A stretch of 64,000 nt of DNA from Parendozoicomonas haliclonae (GTDB lineage Bacteria; Pseudomonadota; Gammaproteobacteria; Pseudomonadales; Endozoicomonadaceae), in contig NZ_FWPT01000001.1 in NCBI RefSeq assembly GCF_900174585.1, positions 310,001-374,000 of the forward strand, in the 5' to 3' direction. A program made the position numbers and the translations under genes. Under the pieces are notes generated by a model. It saw only the letters and a program-made list of their open reading frames with translations, had not been told where the DNA came from and did not search any database. This document shows, in pieces, positions 55,974-64,000 of the stretch. Each line of letters opens with the position of its first letter. The stretch's first letter is position 1.

Positions 55974-56600
55974 TTAGTCTGGCGGCAAGGTCAGCCAGTG
56001 CAGGCTGGCCAGCCCCTCAATGCATATCTCGACGGCCAGTGCTGTTACCAGCAGTCCCATAACGCGAACCAATACTGCTGTGCCGTTCTCCCCCAATAGT
56101 TTGAAAATTCGATCAGCTGCACGCATAAGCAGCCAGGCAAACAGTAATACCATCAACATTAATAAGGCGGTAATGCTTTGCTCGATCGGAGGGTGGAGGC
56201 GGTTGTCCGTTAAAATAATAATGGCTGTTAAAGCGCCCGGGCTGGCCAGTGAGGGAATCGCTAATGGAAAAACAGCGACATCGTGACCGGGTTCGCTGTG
56301 TCCGCCTGTATATTCTTCCTGTTCGGGTTTGAAGATCATTTGCAGGCCGAATAAAAACAGTACGATTCCTCCAGCGATCTGAAATGCGCCAAGACGAATA
56401 CCGATGGCGTGTAACAGCATTTGCCCGACCAGTAAAAATCCCAACATGATCAGTGCGCTGTAAAACGCAGCCCGCAAGGCGATGGCGGCCTTTTTCTCTG
56501 GCGAATAGCGGCGGGTTACGGAGAGAAAAAGAGGCAGGCTTCCGACTGGGTCGATGACTGCGAACAGCAGAATAAAGTCATGGGCAATGTTTGAGAGCAT
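55974..56600 (-). CDS. MarC family membrane protein
   Basis: A 208-residue membrane protein with six predicted helices and the MarC hallmarks F-A-V-I-D-P-V-G-S-L-P-L-F and P-L-A-I-P-S-L-A-S-P-G-A-L. Function is unknown; an early link to multiple antibiotic resistance was not supported in E. coli. It converges with rsmI and is divergent from rnpB. Confidence 0.92.
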   Translation of the reverse strand: MLSNIAHDFILLFAVIDPVGSLPLFLSVTRRYSPEKKAAIALRAAFYSALIMLGFLLVGQMLLHAIGIRLGAFQIAGGIVLFLFGLQMIFKPEQEEYTGGHSEPGHDVAVFPLAIPSLASPGALTAIIILTDNRLHPPIEQSITALLMLMVLLFAWLLMRAADRIFKLLGENGTAVLVRVMGLLVTALAVEICIEGLASLHWLTLPPD

Positions 56601-56655
56601 GGGGTGTTATTTACGCGTTTCGACCCGAAGTGGGAAAAATAGTCAAAATACGGGC

Positions 56656-56684
56656 TTGAGGCGCATCGGGGGTTCCGGTATTCT
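56656..56684 (+). promoter_or_regulatory. rnpB promoter
   Basis: TTGAGG (56656-56661), exact 17-base spacer and TATTCT (56679-56684). The start point would be about 56691-56694, at the RNA's 5' end. Confidence 0.7.
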
Positions 56685-56693
56685 CCGCCGTCC

Positions 56694-57072
<379 letters not shown>

Positions 57073-57326
57073 GGGCCTTTTTTCTTTCAGGTGTTTTGGT
57101 AAACATCTGCCTTCTGCCAGTTTCATGGCTATCTTCTTTGCTTTTTCAGTTTGTTGTTGTCGGATTGATGCTGTTTGTCTTCTGTGAATCTTTTTTTATT
57201 TGTTAAGAAGATTCTCATCATCGACGGGCAGGCGCTTCATTTTGTTCAGGTTTTCCATTTTTACCCACTCGTTAATGTATTTGTAACTGCCTGATTTGCT
57301 GGGTTTTTGTCTGGTTTGTTGCGGTT
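57073..57326 (+). other. Intergenic region between rnpB and the mra promoter
   Basis: About 250 bases, T-rich on the plus strand. It includes the rnpB T-run. A small minus-strand frame crosses it, but it lacks a ribosome site and is not considered a gene. Confidence 0.5.
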
Positions 57327-57354
57327 TTGGCGGGGTTTTGCGTATTTCTATAGT
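57327..57354 (+). promoter_or_regulatory. Pmra promoter of the division/wall cluster
   Basis: TTGGCG (57327-57332), 16-base spacer and TATAGT (57349-57354), directly followed by the MraZ boxes. Confidence 0.5.
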
Positions 57355-57363
57355 GTGATACAG

Positions 57364-57398
57364 TGGGTCAGAGTGGATAAATGTGGGAAAGTTTGGAG
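57364..57398 (+). promoter_or_regulatory. MraZ operator, four boxes
   Basis: TGGGT, TGGAT, TGGGA and TGGAG start at 57364, 57374, 57384 and 57394, an exact 10-base period. MraZ is known to bind TGGGN repeats with 5-base spacers. A fifth TGGGC at 57402 is out of phase. Confidence 0.85.
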
Positions 57399-57480
57399 GC
57401 CTGGGCCAAAGCACCCCTGAGCGGGTAAGCAGTCTTGAGCAGGTCAATGGCTTGAGCTGGTTAAACAGCGGGGAACGTTC

Positions 57481-57936
57481 GTGTTTCGTGGCGTAAATGC
57501 TCTCAATATGGATGCCAAAGGGCGGTTAGCTGTGCCGACACGCTACCGGTCTGTCCTGAGCGAACGCTGTGAAGGTCATTTGGTCGCAACGATCGATACA
57601 GAAGAGAAGTGTCTTCTGATCTATCCCGTCGATGAATGGGATCAGATTCAGGCCAAGATTGAATCCCTGCCAAGCTTTCACCCTATGACTCGCCGTATTC
57701 AGCGTCTTTTGATCGGACATGCAACTGATCTGGAAATGGACGCAAACGGTCGGGTATTGATTCCACCCCTGTTACGCGAATATGCCGGTCTGCAGAAAAA
57801 GACCGTGTTGCTCGGACAAGGGAAGAAATTCGAACTCTGGGATGAAGAGTGCTGGAATAAGCGGCGCGATGCCTACCTCCAGGAAAGTGATGGAGAAGGC
57901 GGAACACCTGAAGAGTTACAGACGCTTTCGCTATAG
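57481..57936 (+). CDS. mraZ: Transcriptional repressor MraZ
   Basis: A 151-residue protein with two AbrB-like SpoVT/MraZ repeats: D-A-K-G-R-L-A-V-P-T-R-Y and D-A-N-G-R-V-L-I-P-P-L-L. It represses its own operon through the boxes upstream. The start is GTG at 57481 (M-F-R-G-V-N). First gene of the mra/dcw cluster. Confidence 0.97.
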   Translation: MFRGVNALNMDAKGRLAVPTRYRSVLSERCEGHLVATIDTEEKCLLIYPVDEWDQIQAKIESLPSFHPMTRRIQRLLIGHATDLEMDANGRVLIPPLLREYAGLQKKTVLLGQGKKFELWDEECWNKRRDAYLQESDGEGGTPEELQTLSL

Positions 57937-58011
57937 CGCCTCTGGGGGAACCCGCAGGCGCTGATGCTCGTTTTGTGGCGAGAGTGTCGTCGACAGATTG
58001 ACGTAAAGAGT

Positions 58012-58950
58012 ATGAGCAAAGAAGTACAAGACAAGCAGTTTCGCCATAAGACAGTGCTGCTTGATGAGGCTGTTGAATGTCTGATCGGTGATCAGAACGG
58101 TCTTTATGTAGATGGCACCTTTGGCCGTGGTGGCCATAGTCGTCTGATTTTGTCCGCTCTAGGAGAAGGCGGTCGTTTGATGGGTATTGATAAAGACCCG
58201 GAAGCGATTGCAGTGGCGGAACAGTTGATGGCGGAAGATCAGCGTTTCCGTATCTGCCACGGCTCCTTTGCCCGCATTAAAGAGTTTGCCGGCGAAGAGA
58301 AAGTGGACGGTATTCTGCTGGATCTTGGTGTCTCATCCCCGCAGCTGGATGATGCCAGCCGCGGCTTCAGCTTTATGAATGATGGTCCGCTGGACATGCG
58401 GATGGATACCAGTCGTGGCATGAGTGCTGCTGATTGGCTGGCAACCGCTGAAGAAGATGAGATCACTGATGTGATCAAACGCTTTGGCGAGGAGAAGTTC
58501 GGACGCCGGATGGCCAAGGCCATTATTGCCGAGCGTCAGGTAACACCGATTACCACGACCGCGCGACTGGCCAAGATTATTGCGGAGGCCAATCCGGTCT
58601 GGCCCAAGAAAATACATCCGGCCACCAAAGCATTTCAGGGTATCCGGATTTTCATCAACAGCGAGCTTGATGATCTGGAGCGGGTAATGGAAGACAGTCT
58701 GGAGTTGCTGAAGCCTGGTGGCCGACTGGTCATCATCAGCTTCCACTCACTGGAAGACCGCATGGTTAAGCGTTTTATCCGTCGCCACGAAAAAGGTGAC
58801 GAGGTACCAAGCTGGGTGCCTCTCACCGATGAACAGCTGAATCGCAAGCTGAAGAGTGTAGGTAAAGCTAGAAAACCCGGCCCTGTGGAAGTCTCCGCCA
58901 ACGCCCGGGCCCGCAGTGCAGTAATGCGGGTTGCGGAGCGTCTGGCGTAA
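58012..58950 (+). CDS. rsmH: 16S rRNA C1402 N4-methyltransferase
   Basis: A 312-residue methyltransferase. [10 protein letters not shown] begins the domain; [11 protein letters not shown] is the SAM site, with [10 protein letters not shown] and [10 protein letters not shown]. It acts on the same nucleotide as RsmI, also encoded in this window. The ATG at 58012 has AAAGAG upstream; an ATG at 57964 would add 16 residues. Confidence 0.97.
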   Translation: MSKEVQDKQFRHKTVLLDEAVECLIGDQNGLYVDGTFGRGGHSRLILSALGEGGRLMGIDKDPEAIAVAEQLMAEDQRFRICHGSFARIKEFAGEEKVDGILLDLGVSSPQLDDASRGFSFMNDGPLDMRMDTSRGMSAADWLATAEEDEITDVIKRFGEEKFGRRMAKAIIAERQVTPITTTARLAKIIAEANPVWPKKIHPATKAFQGIRIFINSELDDLERVMEDSLELLKPGGRLVIISFHSLEDRMVKRFIRRHEKGDEVPSWVPLTDEQLNRKLKSVGKARKPGPVEVSANARARSAVMRVAERLA

Positions 58951-59273
58951 TGAGCATGGATGAGATCAGGCGCTGGCTGGATGCCACTCCGCTGCTGGTG
59001 CTCCGGCAGCAGATCAGCGCGCCTGTCTTGATTTTGTTTTTACTGGTTCTGATGTCGGCTGTTGGGGTGACCTATACGGCTTATCTGAACCGGCAGGCAT
59101 TTCATCAATTGCAAACCCAATTGATGGAAAAAAATGCCTTGCAGGAAGAGTGGGGACAGCTGCTTTTGCAACACAGCACGCTGACCTCCCATGGACGGGT
59201 CGAGACTATCGCCCGTGATCAGTTAAACATGGATGTGCCCGGGCAAAGCCGGGTATTGGTGGTGCAGCCATGA
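58950..59273 (+). CDS. ftsL: Cell division protein FtsL
   Basis: A 107-residue bitopic protein: short cytoplasmic part, one transmembrane helix (about 25-45, V-L-I-L-F-L-L-V-L-M-S-A-V) and a periplasmic coiled coil that pairs with FtsB. TAATG overlap with rsmH and ATGA overlap with ftsI. Confidence 0.93.
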   Translation: MSMDEIRRWLDATPLLVLRQQISAPVLILFLLVLMSAVGVTYTAYLNRQAFHQLQTQLMEKNALQEEWGQLLLQHSTLTSHGRVETIARDQLNMDVPGQSRVLVVQP

Positions 59274-61030
59274 CTGCTGTCGCCAGGGTAAAGGATGACA
59301 AAGCAACCGTGAAAAAGGACGCGCAGACGGTTTCTTATACCGGCCGCTTTCGCCTTGTTCAGGCCGTTATGGTGCTGGCGCTGCTGGTTGCCTGTGGCCG
59401 TGTTGCATTTCTGCATACGGAAGATCGCTCGTTCCTGAAAGGTGAGGGCGATAAGCGCACGGTGCGTGAAGAGGTTTTGCCTGCACACCGCGGCATTATT
59501 TTTGATCGCAATGGTACGCCACTGGCGGTCAGTACTCCGGTTATCTCACTCTGGTTTGATGGCCGCATCCTGAAAAAGGATGAGCCCAAGTTGCCGGATT
59601 TGGCCAAAGCGCTTGGGATGCCGGAGGATGAGCTCAAAACCAAGGTGGCCAACAGCGCCAAGCGCGGATTTGTGTACCTGGGGCGGCAATTCAAACCCCG
59701 TGAAGCTAAAGCGGTGTTGGGTCTAAAGGTTCCCGGTGTTTATGGACAGCCGGAGTACAAACGTTTTTACCCGGCTGGTGAAGTGACTTCTCAGCTGATT
59801 GGTCTGACCAATATTGATGATAACGGTCAGGAAGGCATTGAGCTGGCACTGGATGAGTGGTTGTCCGGTACCCCTGGAGAAGTTCAGGTTATCAAAGATC
59901 GTAAAGGTCAGGTGATCCGTGAAGCCGATGTGCTGAAGAGCGCTGAACCGGGCAAAGAGGTCAAGCTCAGCATTGATCTGCGACTCCAGTATCTGGCGTA
60001 CCGGGAACTGTTAAAGGCGGTTCAGGAACACAAGGCCACTGCGGCATCTCTGGTGATGCTGGATGTGAAAACCGGTGAAGTGCTGGCCATGGTGAATCAG
60101 CCTTCATTCAACCCGAATAACCGGGGCGCAATGAATATTGCTGCGCTGCGTAACCGGGCGATTACCGACCAGTTTGAACCTGGCTCTGTTATCAAGCCAT
60201 TTGCGATTGCGGCAGCGCTGGAGTCTGGTCGGTATCATGCCAACAGCACGATCAAGCTGTCTCCGGGACGGCTGCGGGTTGGACGGGATACGGTTAAGGA
60301 TCCAAGGGATTACGGTACTCTGGATCTGGCAGGAATTTTGGCCAAGTCCAGTAACGTAGGTATGACCAAGATGGCACTGGATATCGGTGCCGAACCGCTG
60401 GTGTCGATGTATCAGCGGGTTGGTTTTGGTCAGTCCACCGGGGTGATGTTTCCGGGTGAAAGTCTCGGGGTTATTCCGCTGAGACCCAAGTGGCGGCCAA
60501 TTGAGACCGCCACTATCTCGTATGGTTACGGCATTACCGTAACCACGCTGCAGTTGGCTCAGGCCTATGCAGTGCTGGCGAATAAAGGTGTGTCTGTTCC
60601 GATCAGCATTATCCGGCAGGATGTGCCGGAGGTGGGCGAGCAGGTGATGGCGCCTGAGATTGCTGATGCCGTGCTGGATATGATGGAAACGGTCGCCAGC
60701 CGCGATGGTACGGCCCGCCGGGCACGCATCAAAGGTTACAAAGTAGCCGGCAAGACCGGGACTTCCAAGAAGCTGGAAGCCGGTGGCTACTCGGATGACA
60801 ACTATATTTCCCTGTTTGCTGGCGTGGCGCCGGCAGACAATCCCCGCGTGGCGGCGGTCATCATGGTGGATGGCGCCAGTGCGGGGGCTTTTTATGGTGG
60901 CGTTGTGGCAGCTCCGGTGTTTTCCCGGGTTGTCGAAGAAGCCTTGCGTGTTCTTGGGGTTCCCCCGGACAGCGCAGGCATCAAGCAGATGCTGGCTGAC
61001 AACGTTAAAAACTCCAGGAATGAAGGTTAA
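59270..61030 (+). CDS. ftsI: Septum peptidoglycan transpeptidase FtsI (PBP3)
   Basis: A 586-residue class B penicillin-binding protein. One N-terminal transmembrane helix (about 25-45), pedestal domain, then the transpeptidase with S306-V-I-K309, S-S-N, and K-T-G-T. It cross-links septal wall with FtsW. Coupled to ftsL and murE by overlaps. Confidence 0.97.
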   Translation: MTAVARVKDDKATVKKDAQTVSYTGRFRLVQAVMVLALLVACGRVAFLHTEDRSFLKGEGDKRTVREEVLPAHRGIIFDRNGTPLAVSTPVISLWFDGRILKKDEPKLPDLAKALGMPEDELKTKVANSAKRGFVYLGRQFKPREAKAVLGLKVPGVYGQPEYKRFYPAGEVTSQLIGLTNIDDNGQEGIELALDEWLSGTPGEVQVIKDRKGQVIREADVLKSAEPGKEVKLSIDLRLQYLAYRELLKAVQEHKATAASLVMLDVKTGEVLAMVNQPSFNPNNRGAMNIAALRNRAITDQFEPGSVIKPFAIAAALESGRYHANSTIKLSPGRLRVGRDTVKDPRDYGTLDLAGILAKSSNVGMTKMALDIGAEPLVSMYQRVGFGQSTGVMFPGESLGVIPLRPKWRPIETATISYGYGITVTTLQLAQAYAVLANKGVSVPISIIRQDVPEVGEQVMAPEIADAVLDMMETVASRDGTARRARIKGYKVAGKTGTSKKLEAGGYSDDNYISLFAGVAPADNPRVAAVIMVDGASAGAFYGGVVAAPVFSRVVEEALRVLGVPPDSAGIKQMLADNVKNSRNEG

Positions 61031-62538
61031 TGACTGATTTCATAAAGGAAAATCGTCTGACCCTGAATCGGCTGCTGGCCTGGCTGGGACTTCAGCCGCA
61101 AGCGGCTGATACTGCGTTGTCGGGCATTGCCACCGACAGCCGCAGGGTTCGCAGTGGCGATCTTTTCCTTGCTCTGCCCGGTCTGGCATCCGATGGGCGT
61201 GATTACATAGAAGCTGCCGCAGCTCAGGGAGCTGCCGCGATTCTTGCTGAAGGGGGGCGGGAGTTGCCCGAGCCCGGTATTCCGGTTGTGGCTGTGGATA
61301 ACCTTCATACCCAGGCTGGTGATCTGCTGGATAAGGCGTTTGGTCATCCCACCGGTGAGGTAAAGGTAATCGGTGTCACTGGAACCAATGGCAAATCCTC
61401 CACAGTTCATTTCCTCGGTTGCCTGCTGGATAAGCTCAGCAGCGGCTGTGGACTGATGGGAACCCTTGGGCAGGGCCGTGTCGGTGAGCTTCAGGATATG
61501 GGGAACACAACGGCTGACCTGTTGAGTACCCAGCGCTTTATGGCGGATATGCGTGACCAGAAGGTTGGCTGGGTAGCGATGGAAGTTTCCTCCCATGGTC
61601 TGGATCAGGGGCGCACCCATGGCATCAGCTTTGATACGGCAGTCTTCACCAATCTGACCCGCGATCATCTGGATTACCACGGTTCCATGGAAGCTTACGC
61701 TGAAGCCAAGGCGCTTTTGTTTAACCGTCCCGGTCTTAAGTATGCGGTGATCAATCTGGACGATGAGTGGGCAGAGACGATTCGCAGCCGTGTGCCTGCG
61801 AGCGTGCAGTGCCTAGCAGTCTCTCTGGAAAACCCTTCCGCTGATATGTACCTGGAAAATATCCAGCTTCACCCTCAGGGAATGGCCGCAGATATCGTCT
61901 CTCCATGGGGCAAAGGGCATCTGGAAAGTGGCCTGCTTGGGCGTTTTAACCTCAGCAACCTGTTGGGCGTTATTGGTGTGATGGGACTGCAGGGCTTTGC
62001 ACTGGATGATGTGCTGAAGGCTGTTCCTTCATTGACCAGTGTTCCTGGTCGCATGGAGTGCTTTGGTGGTGGCGATCAACCTACGGTGGCTGTGGATTAC
62101 GCCCATACCTCTGATGCTTTGAAGAGTGTGCTATCTGCTCTGCGAGAGCACGGTGGCAAGAATGTGATCTGCGTGTTTGGCTGCGGCGGTGATCGTGATC
62201 GTGGCAAGCGTCTTTTGATGGCGCAGGCCGCCTGTGCCGGCGCTGATAAGGTGGTCATCACCACAGATAATCCGCGTTCTGAAAATCCCGAAGCGATTAT
62301 TGATGATGCGCTCTCTGGTCTGAACGGGCATCAACTGGAAAAGGTGACCGTTGTCGTTGATCGTGCCCAGGCCATTCGACAGGCTATCACTGATGCATCC
62401 GCTGGTGATGTTGTTTTGATTGCCGGCAAGGGCCACGAAACCTATCAGGAAATTATGGGCGTCCGTTACCCGTTCAGTGACGTTGAAGAAGTTCGCAATG
62501 TTCTTTCTGGAGTGACTCTCGCGGGAGGTGAGGCATGA
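61030..62538 (+). CDS. murE: UDP-MurNAc-tripeptide ligase MurE (meso-DAP adding)
   Basis: A 502-residue Mur ligase. ATP site G-V-T-G-T-N-G-K-S-S-T; the D-N-P-R motif (T-T-D-N-P-R-S-E) selects meso-diaminopimelate, indicating a Gram-negative-type wall. Overlaps murF by four bases. Confidence 0.97.
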   Translation: MTDFIKENRLTLNRLLAWLGLQPQAADTALSGIATDSRRVRSGDLFLALPGLASDGRDYIEAAAAQGAAAILAEGGRELPEPGIPVVAVDNLHTQAGDLLDKAFGHPTGEVKVIGVTGTNGKSSTVHFLGCLLDKLSSGCGLMGTLGQGRVGELQDMGNTTADLLSTQRFMADMRDQKVGWVAMEVSSHGLDQGRTHGISFDTAVFTNLTRDHLDYHGSMEAYAEAKALLFNRPGLKYAVINLDDEWAETIRSRVPASVQCLAVSLENPSADMYLENIQLHPQGMAADIVSPWGKGHLESGLLGRFNLSNLLGVIGVMGLQGFALDDVLKAVPSLTSVPGRMECFGGGDQPTVAVDYAHTSDALKSVLSALREHGGKNVICVFGCGGDRDRGKRLLMAQAACAGADKVVITTDNPRSENPEAIIDDALSGLNGHQLEKVTVVVDRAQAIRQAITDASAGDVVLIAGKGHETYQEIMGVRYPFSDVEEVRNVLSGVTLAGGEA

Positions 62539-63980
62539 TTGCAGCAAAGACTCTATCTGAGCTGGCCGGCGCGCTTCCGGGGCAGTTGCTTGGCAGTGAT
62601 GCAACGATCACCTCGATCAGCATTGATACTCGTACCGTTGAACCGGGGCAGCTGTTTGTTGCGATCAAAGGCCCGAACTTTGACGGCCACAACTATGTTC
62701 AGGCGGCCCTGGATAAAGGTGCGGCTGGCGTGATCGTCAGTGAAGATCGTGGTGCTCACCCTGCGGTGCTGGTAAATGATACAGAAAAGGCTTTAAGCCA
62801 GACCGGCGTTCTAAATCGCGATGCGTTCCAGGGCACGGTTCTTGGGGTGACTGGCAGCAGTGGTAAAACCTCTGTGAAGGAGATGCTGGCAGCGATTTTC
62901 AGCCAGGTTGCGCCAACGCTTTCTACTGTCGGTAACCTGAATAATTATTACGGCGTGCCTGTCACGCTTTCCAGGCTCACAAGCGAACATCAGTTTGCTG
63001 TTATCGAGATGGGAACCAACAGTCCGGGTGAAATTGCTCACCTGACTGAGATTGTTCGTCCTCATATCGCCATTGTGAATAACGCCAGTATTTCCCATGT
63101 GGCGGGTCTTGGCAGTTTGATGGGCATTGTTGAGGAAAAGGGTGCGATCTTTGATCACCTGACTTCCGAAGGTACGGCCATTGTGAATCTGGATGACGCA
63201 CATTGCGGTGTCTGGATTGAACGCATTGCGAAAAATGCCGGCTGTCGTGTATTGAGTTTCAGCCTGAAAAACGAATCTGCAACCAGCTGGCCATCGGATA
63301 TCACCACCGATGAAGAGGGTATGCACTTCACCCTCAATTTGGCAGGCAAGAAAACCCAGGTGAATCTGCAGTTCTGGGGTAAGCATCAGGTTGCCAATGC
63401 CTGTGCTGCAGCGGTGATGGCCCATGCGGCCGGTCTGGATATTGAGACTATTGCTGCTGGTCTTGGGGCAGCGCGCCCTTACGCCCGTCGTGGTCAGCGT
63501 TTCCGTTCTGAGAACGGGGCGATGATTATTGATGAAAGCTACAACGCTAATCCGGATTCTACCAAGGCCTCCATTGATGCCCTGGCGGACTGCAGCGGTT
63601 ACCGCATGCTGGTTCTGGGTGAACTGTCTGCTGAACATTATCTGAATCGTGATGAAGGCATCCGCATGCATCGCGAACTGGGTGAATACGCCAGTCAGGC
63701 CGGCATTGATCATGTGCTGACCTGTGGTGAACTGTCGGCACATGTGCATGACACTTTCAGCGGCGAGGGGCAGCACTTCTCTGAGAAGAATGCCCTGATT
63801 GATTGGCTGAAGCCGCATCTGAATGCTGGTGTGGTGGTACTGGTTAAAGGCTCCATGCTGACTGGCATGAATGATGTCGTGACCGCCTGTATCGCCAAAA
63901 CCGAACCATCTATACATTCTCATTTAAGTTCTGACTCAGCTCAGACGGCCAGTGCGGCCGGAACCATGGAGGGAGCCTGA
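62535..63980 (+). CDS. murF: UDP-MurNAc-pentapeptide ligase MurF
   Basis: A 481-residue Mur ligase that adds D-Ala-D-Ala to the tripeptide. P-loop G-V-T-G-S-S-G-K-T-S-V-K, E-M-G-T-N-S-P-G-E-I and D-E-S-Y-N-A-N-P-D-S are typical MurF motifs. Stop overlaps the mraY start (TGATG). Confidence 0.97.
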   Translation: MIAAKTLSELAGALPGQLLGSDATITSISIDTRTVEPGQLFVAIKGPNFDGHNYVQAALDKGAAGVIVSEDRGAHPAVLVNDTEKALSQTGVLNRDAFQGTVLGVTGSSGKTSVKEMLAAIFSQVAPTLSTVGNLNNYYGVPVTLSRLTSEHQFAVIEMGTNSPGEIAHLTEIVRPHIAIVNNASISHVAGLGSLMGIVEEKGAIFDHLTSEGTAIVNLDDAHCGVWIERIAKNAGCRVLSFSLKNESATSWPSDITTDEEGMHFTLNLAGKKTQVNLQFWGKHQVANACAAAVMAHAAGLDIETIAAGLGAARPYARRGQRFRSENGAMIIDESYNANPDSTKASIDALADCSGYRMLVLGELSAEHYLNRDEGIRMHRELGEYASQAGIDHVLTCGELSAHVHDTFSGEGQHFSEKNALIDWLKPHLNAGVVVLVKGSMLTGMNDVVTACIAKTEPSIHSHLSSDSAQTASAAGTMEGA

Positions 63981-64000
63981 TGCTCTACTGGCTCGCGGAC
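63980..64000 (+). CDS. mraY: Phospho-MurNAc-pentapeptide transferase, 5' end only
   Basis: Seven codons reading M-L-Y-W-L-A-D, the usual MraY N-terminus, starting in the overlap with murF. The rest lies beyond the window. Called from position in the cluster and the start sequence. Confidence 0.85.

Noticed and set aside
57196-57447. Small minus-strand open frame between rnpB and mraZ
   Set aside because: No ribosome site, low-complexity composition, and it overlaps the mra promoter and MraZ boxes.

Overview
The window is chromosomal DNA from a gammaproteobacterium of moderate GC content. Its housekeeping blocks are ndk-rlmN-pilF-rodZ-hisS-yfgM-bamB-der, guaBA, rplM-rpsI-petABC-sspAB, dolP-diaA-yraN-lpoA/rsmI, rnpB and the mraZ-to-mraY division and wall cluster. 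These blocks and their order are typical of the Pseudomonas/Oceanospirillales branch. A Ysc-type type III secretion (T3SS) gene set beside a candidate effector suggests a host-associated member. Something near Endozoicomonas would fit, but this is inferred from gene content, not from any search.

Layout. (1) 1-8.2 kb is the right end of a prophage or related integrative element. It carries a replication/recombination module (3' end of a primase/helicase-like protein, RecB/Cas4-like Fe-S nuclease, SNF2 ATPase, several translationally coupled small genes, a VRR-NUC-like nuclease), a CI-like repressor and a tyrosine integrase that abuts the host ndk region. Four copies of a 19-bp dyad look like repressor operators. 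(2) 8.3-17.2 kb is the ndk-to-der housekeeping run, in which ispG is missing from its usual place between rodZ and hisS. (3) 17.2-26 kb holds xseA (minus) and guaBA (plus), separated by a membrane-anchored beta-propeller gene and a RegB/RegA redox two-component pair. (4) 26-33.6 kb is the most unusual part: a lysine riboswitch before an NhaC-family transporter, then a CesT-type secretion chaperone overlapping a 783-residue GT4 glycosyltransferase, then, convergent with it, a four-gene sctD-sctE-sctF-sctG T3SS set. (5) 33.7-40.3 kb is a fatty-acid block: FATP-like acyl-CoA synthetase, two acyl-CoA dehydrogenases and fadD. (6) 40.4-46 kb holds two small unknown genes, yajL, two tandem organophosphate/phosphate antiporters and tas. 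(7) 46-64 kb is core genome: ribosomal proteins L13/S9, the cytochrome bc1 complex, sspAB, outer-membrane maintenance genes, rsmI, marC, rnpB, and the mra/dcw operon with its MraZ boxes, running off the window in mraY.

How they fit together. The prophage module appears to be governed by one repressor acting at dispersed operators, and that repressor lacks the usual autocleavage residues. The chaperone-glycosyltransferase pair beside needle and basal-body genes suggests a delivered glycosyltransferase effector, which is the best candidate here for something undescribed. No tRNA genes, CRISPR arrays or recognisable insertion sequences were seen. Functions are read from motifs and gene order only; no database search was run.
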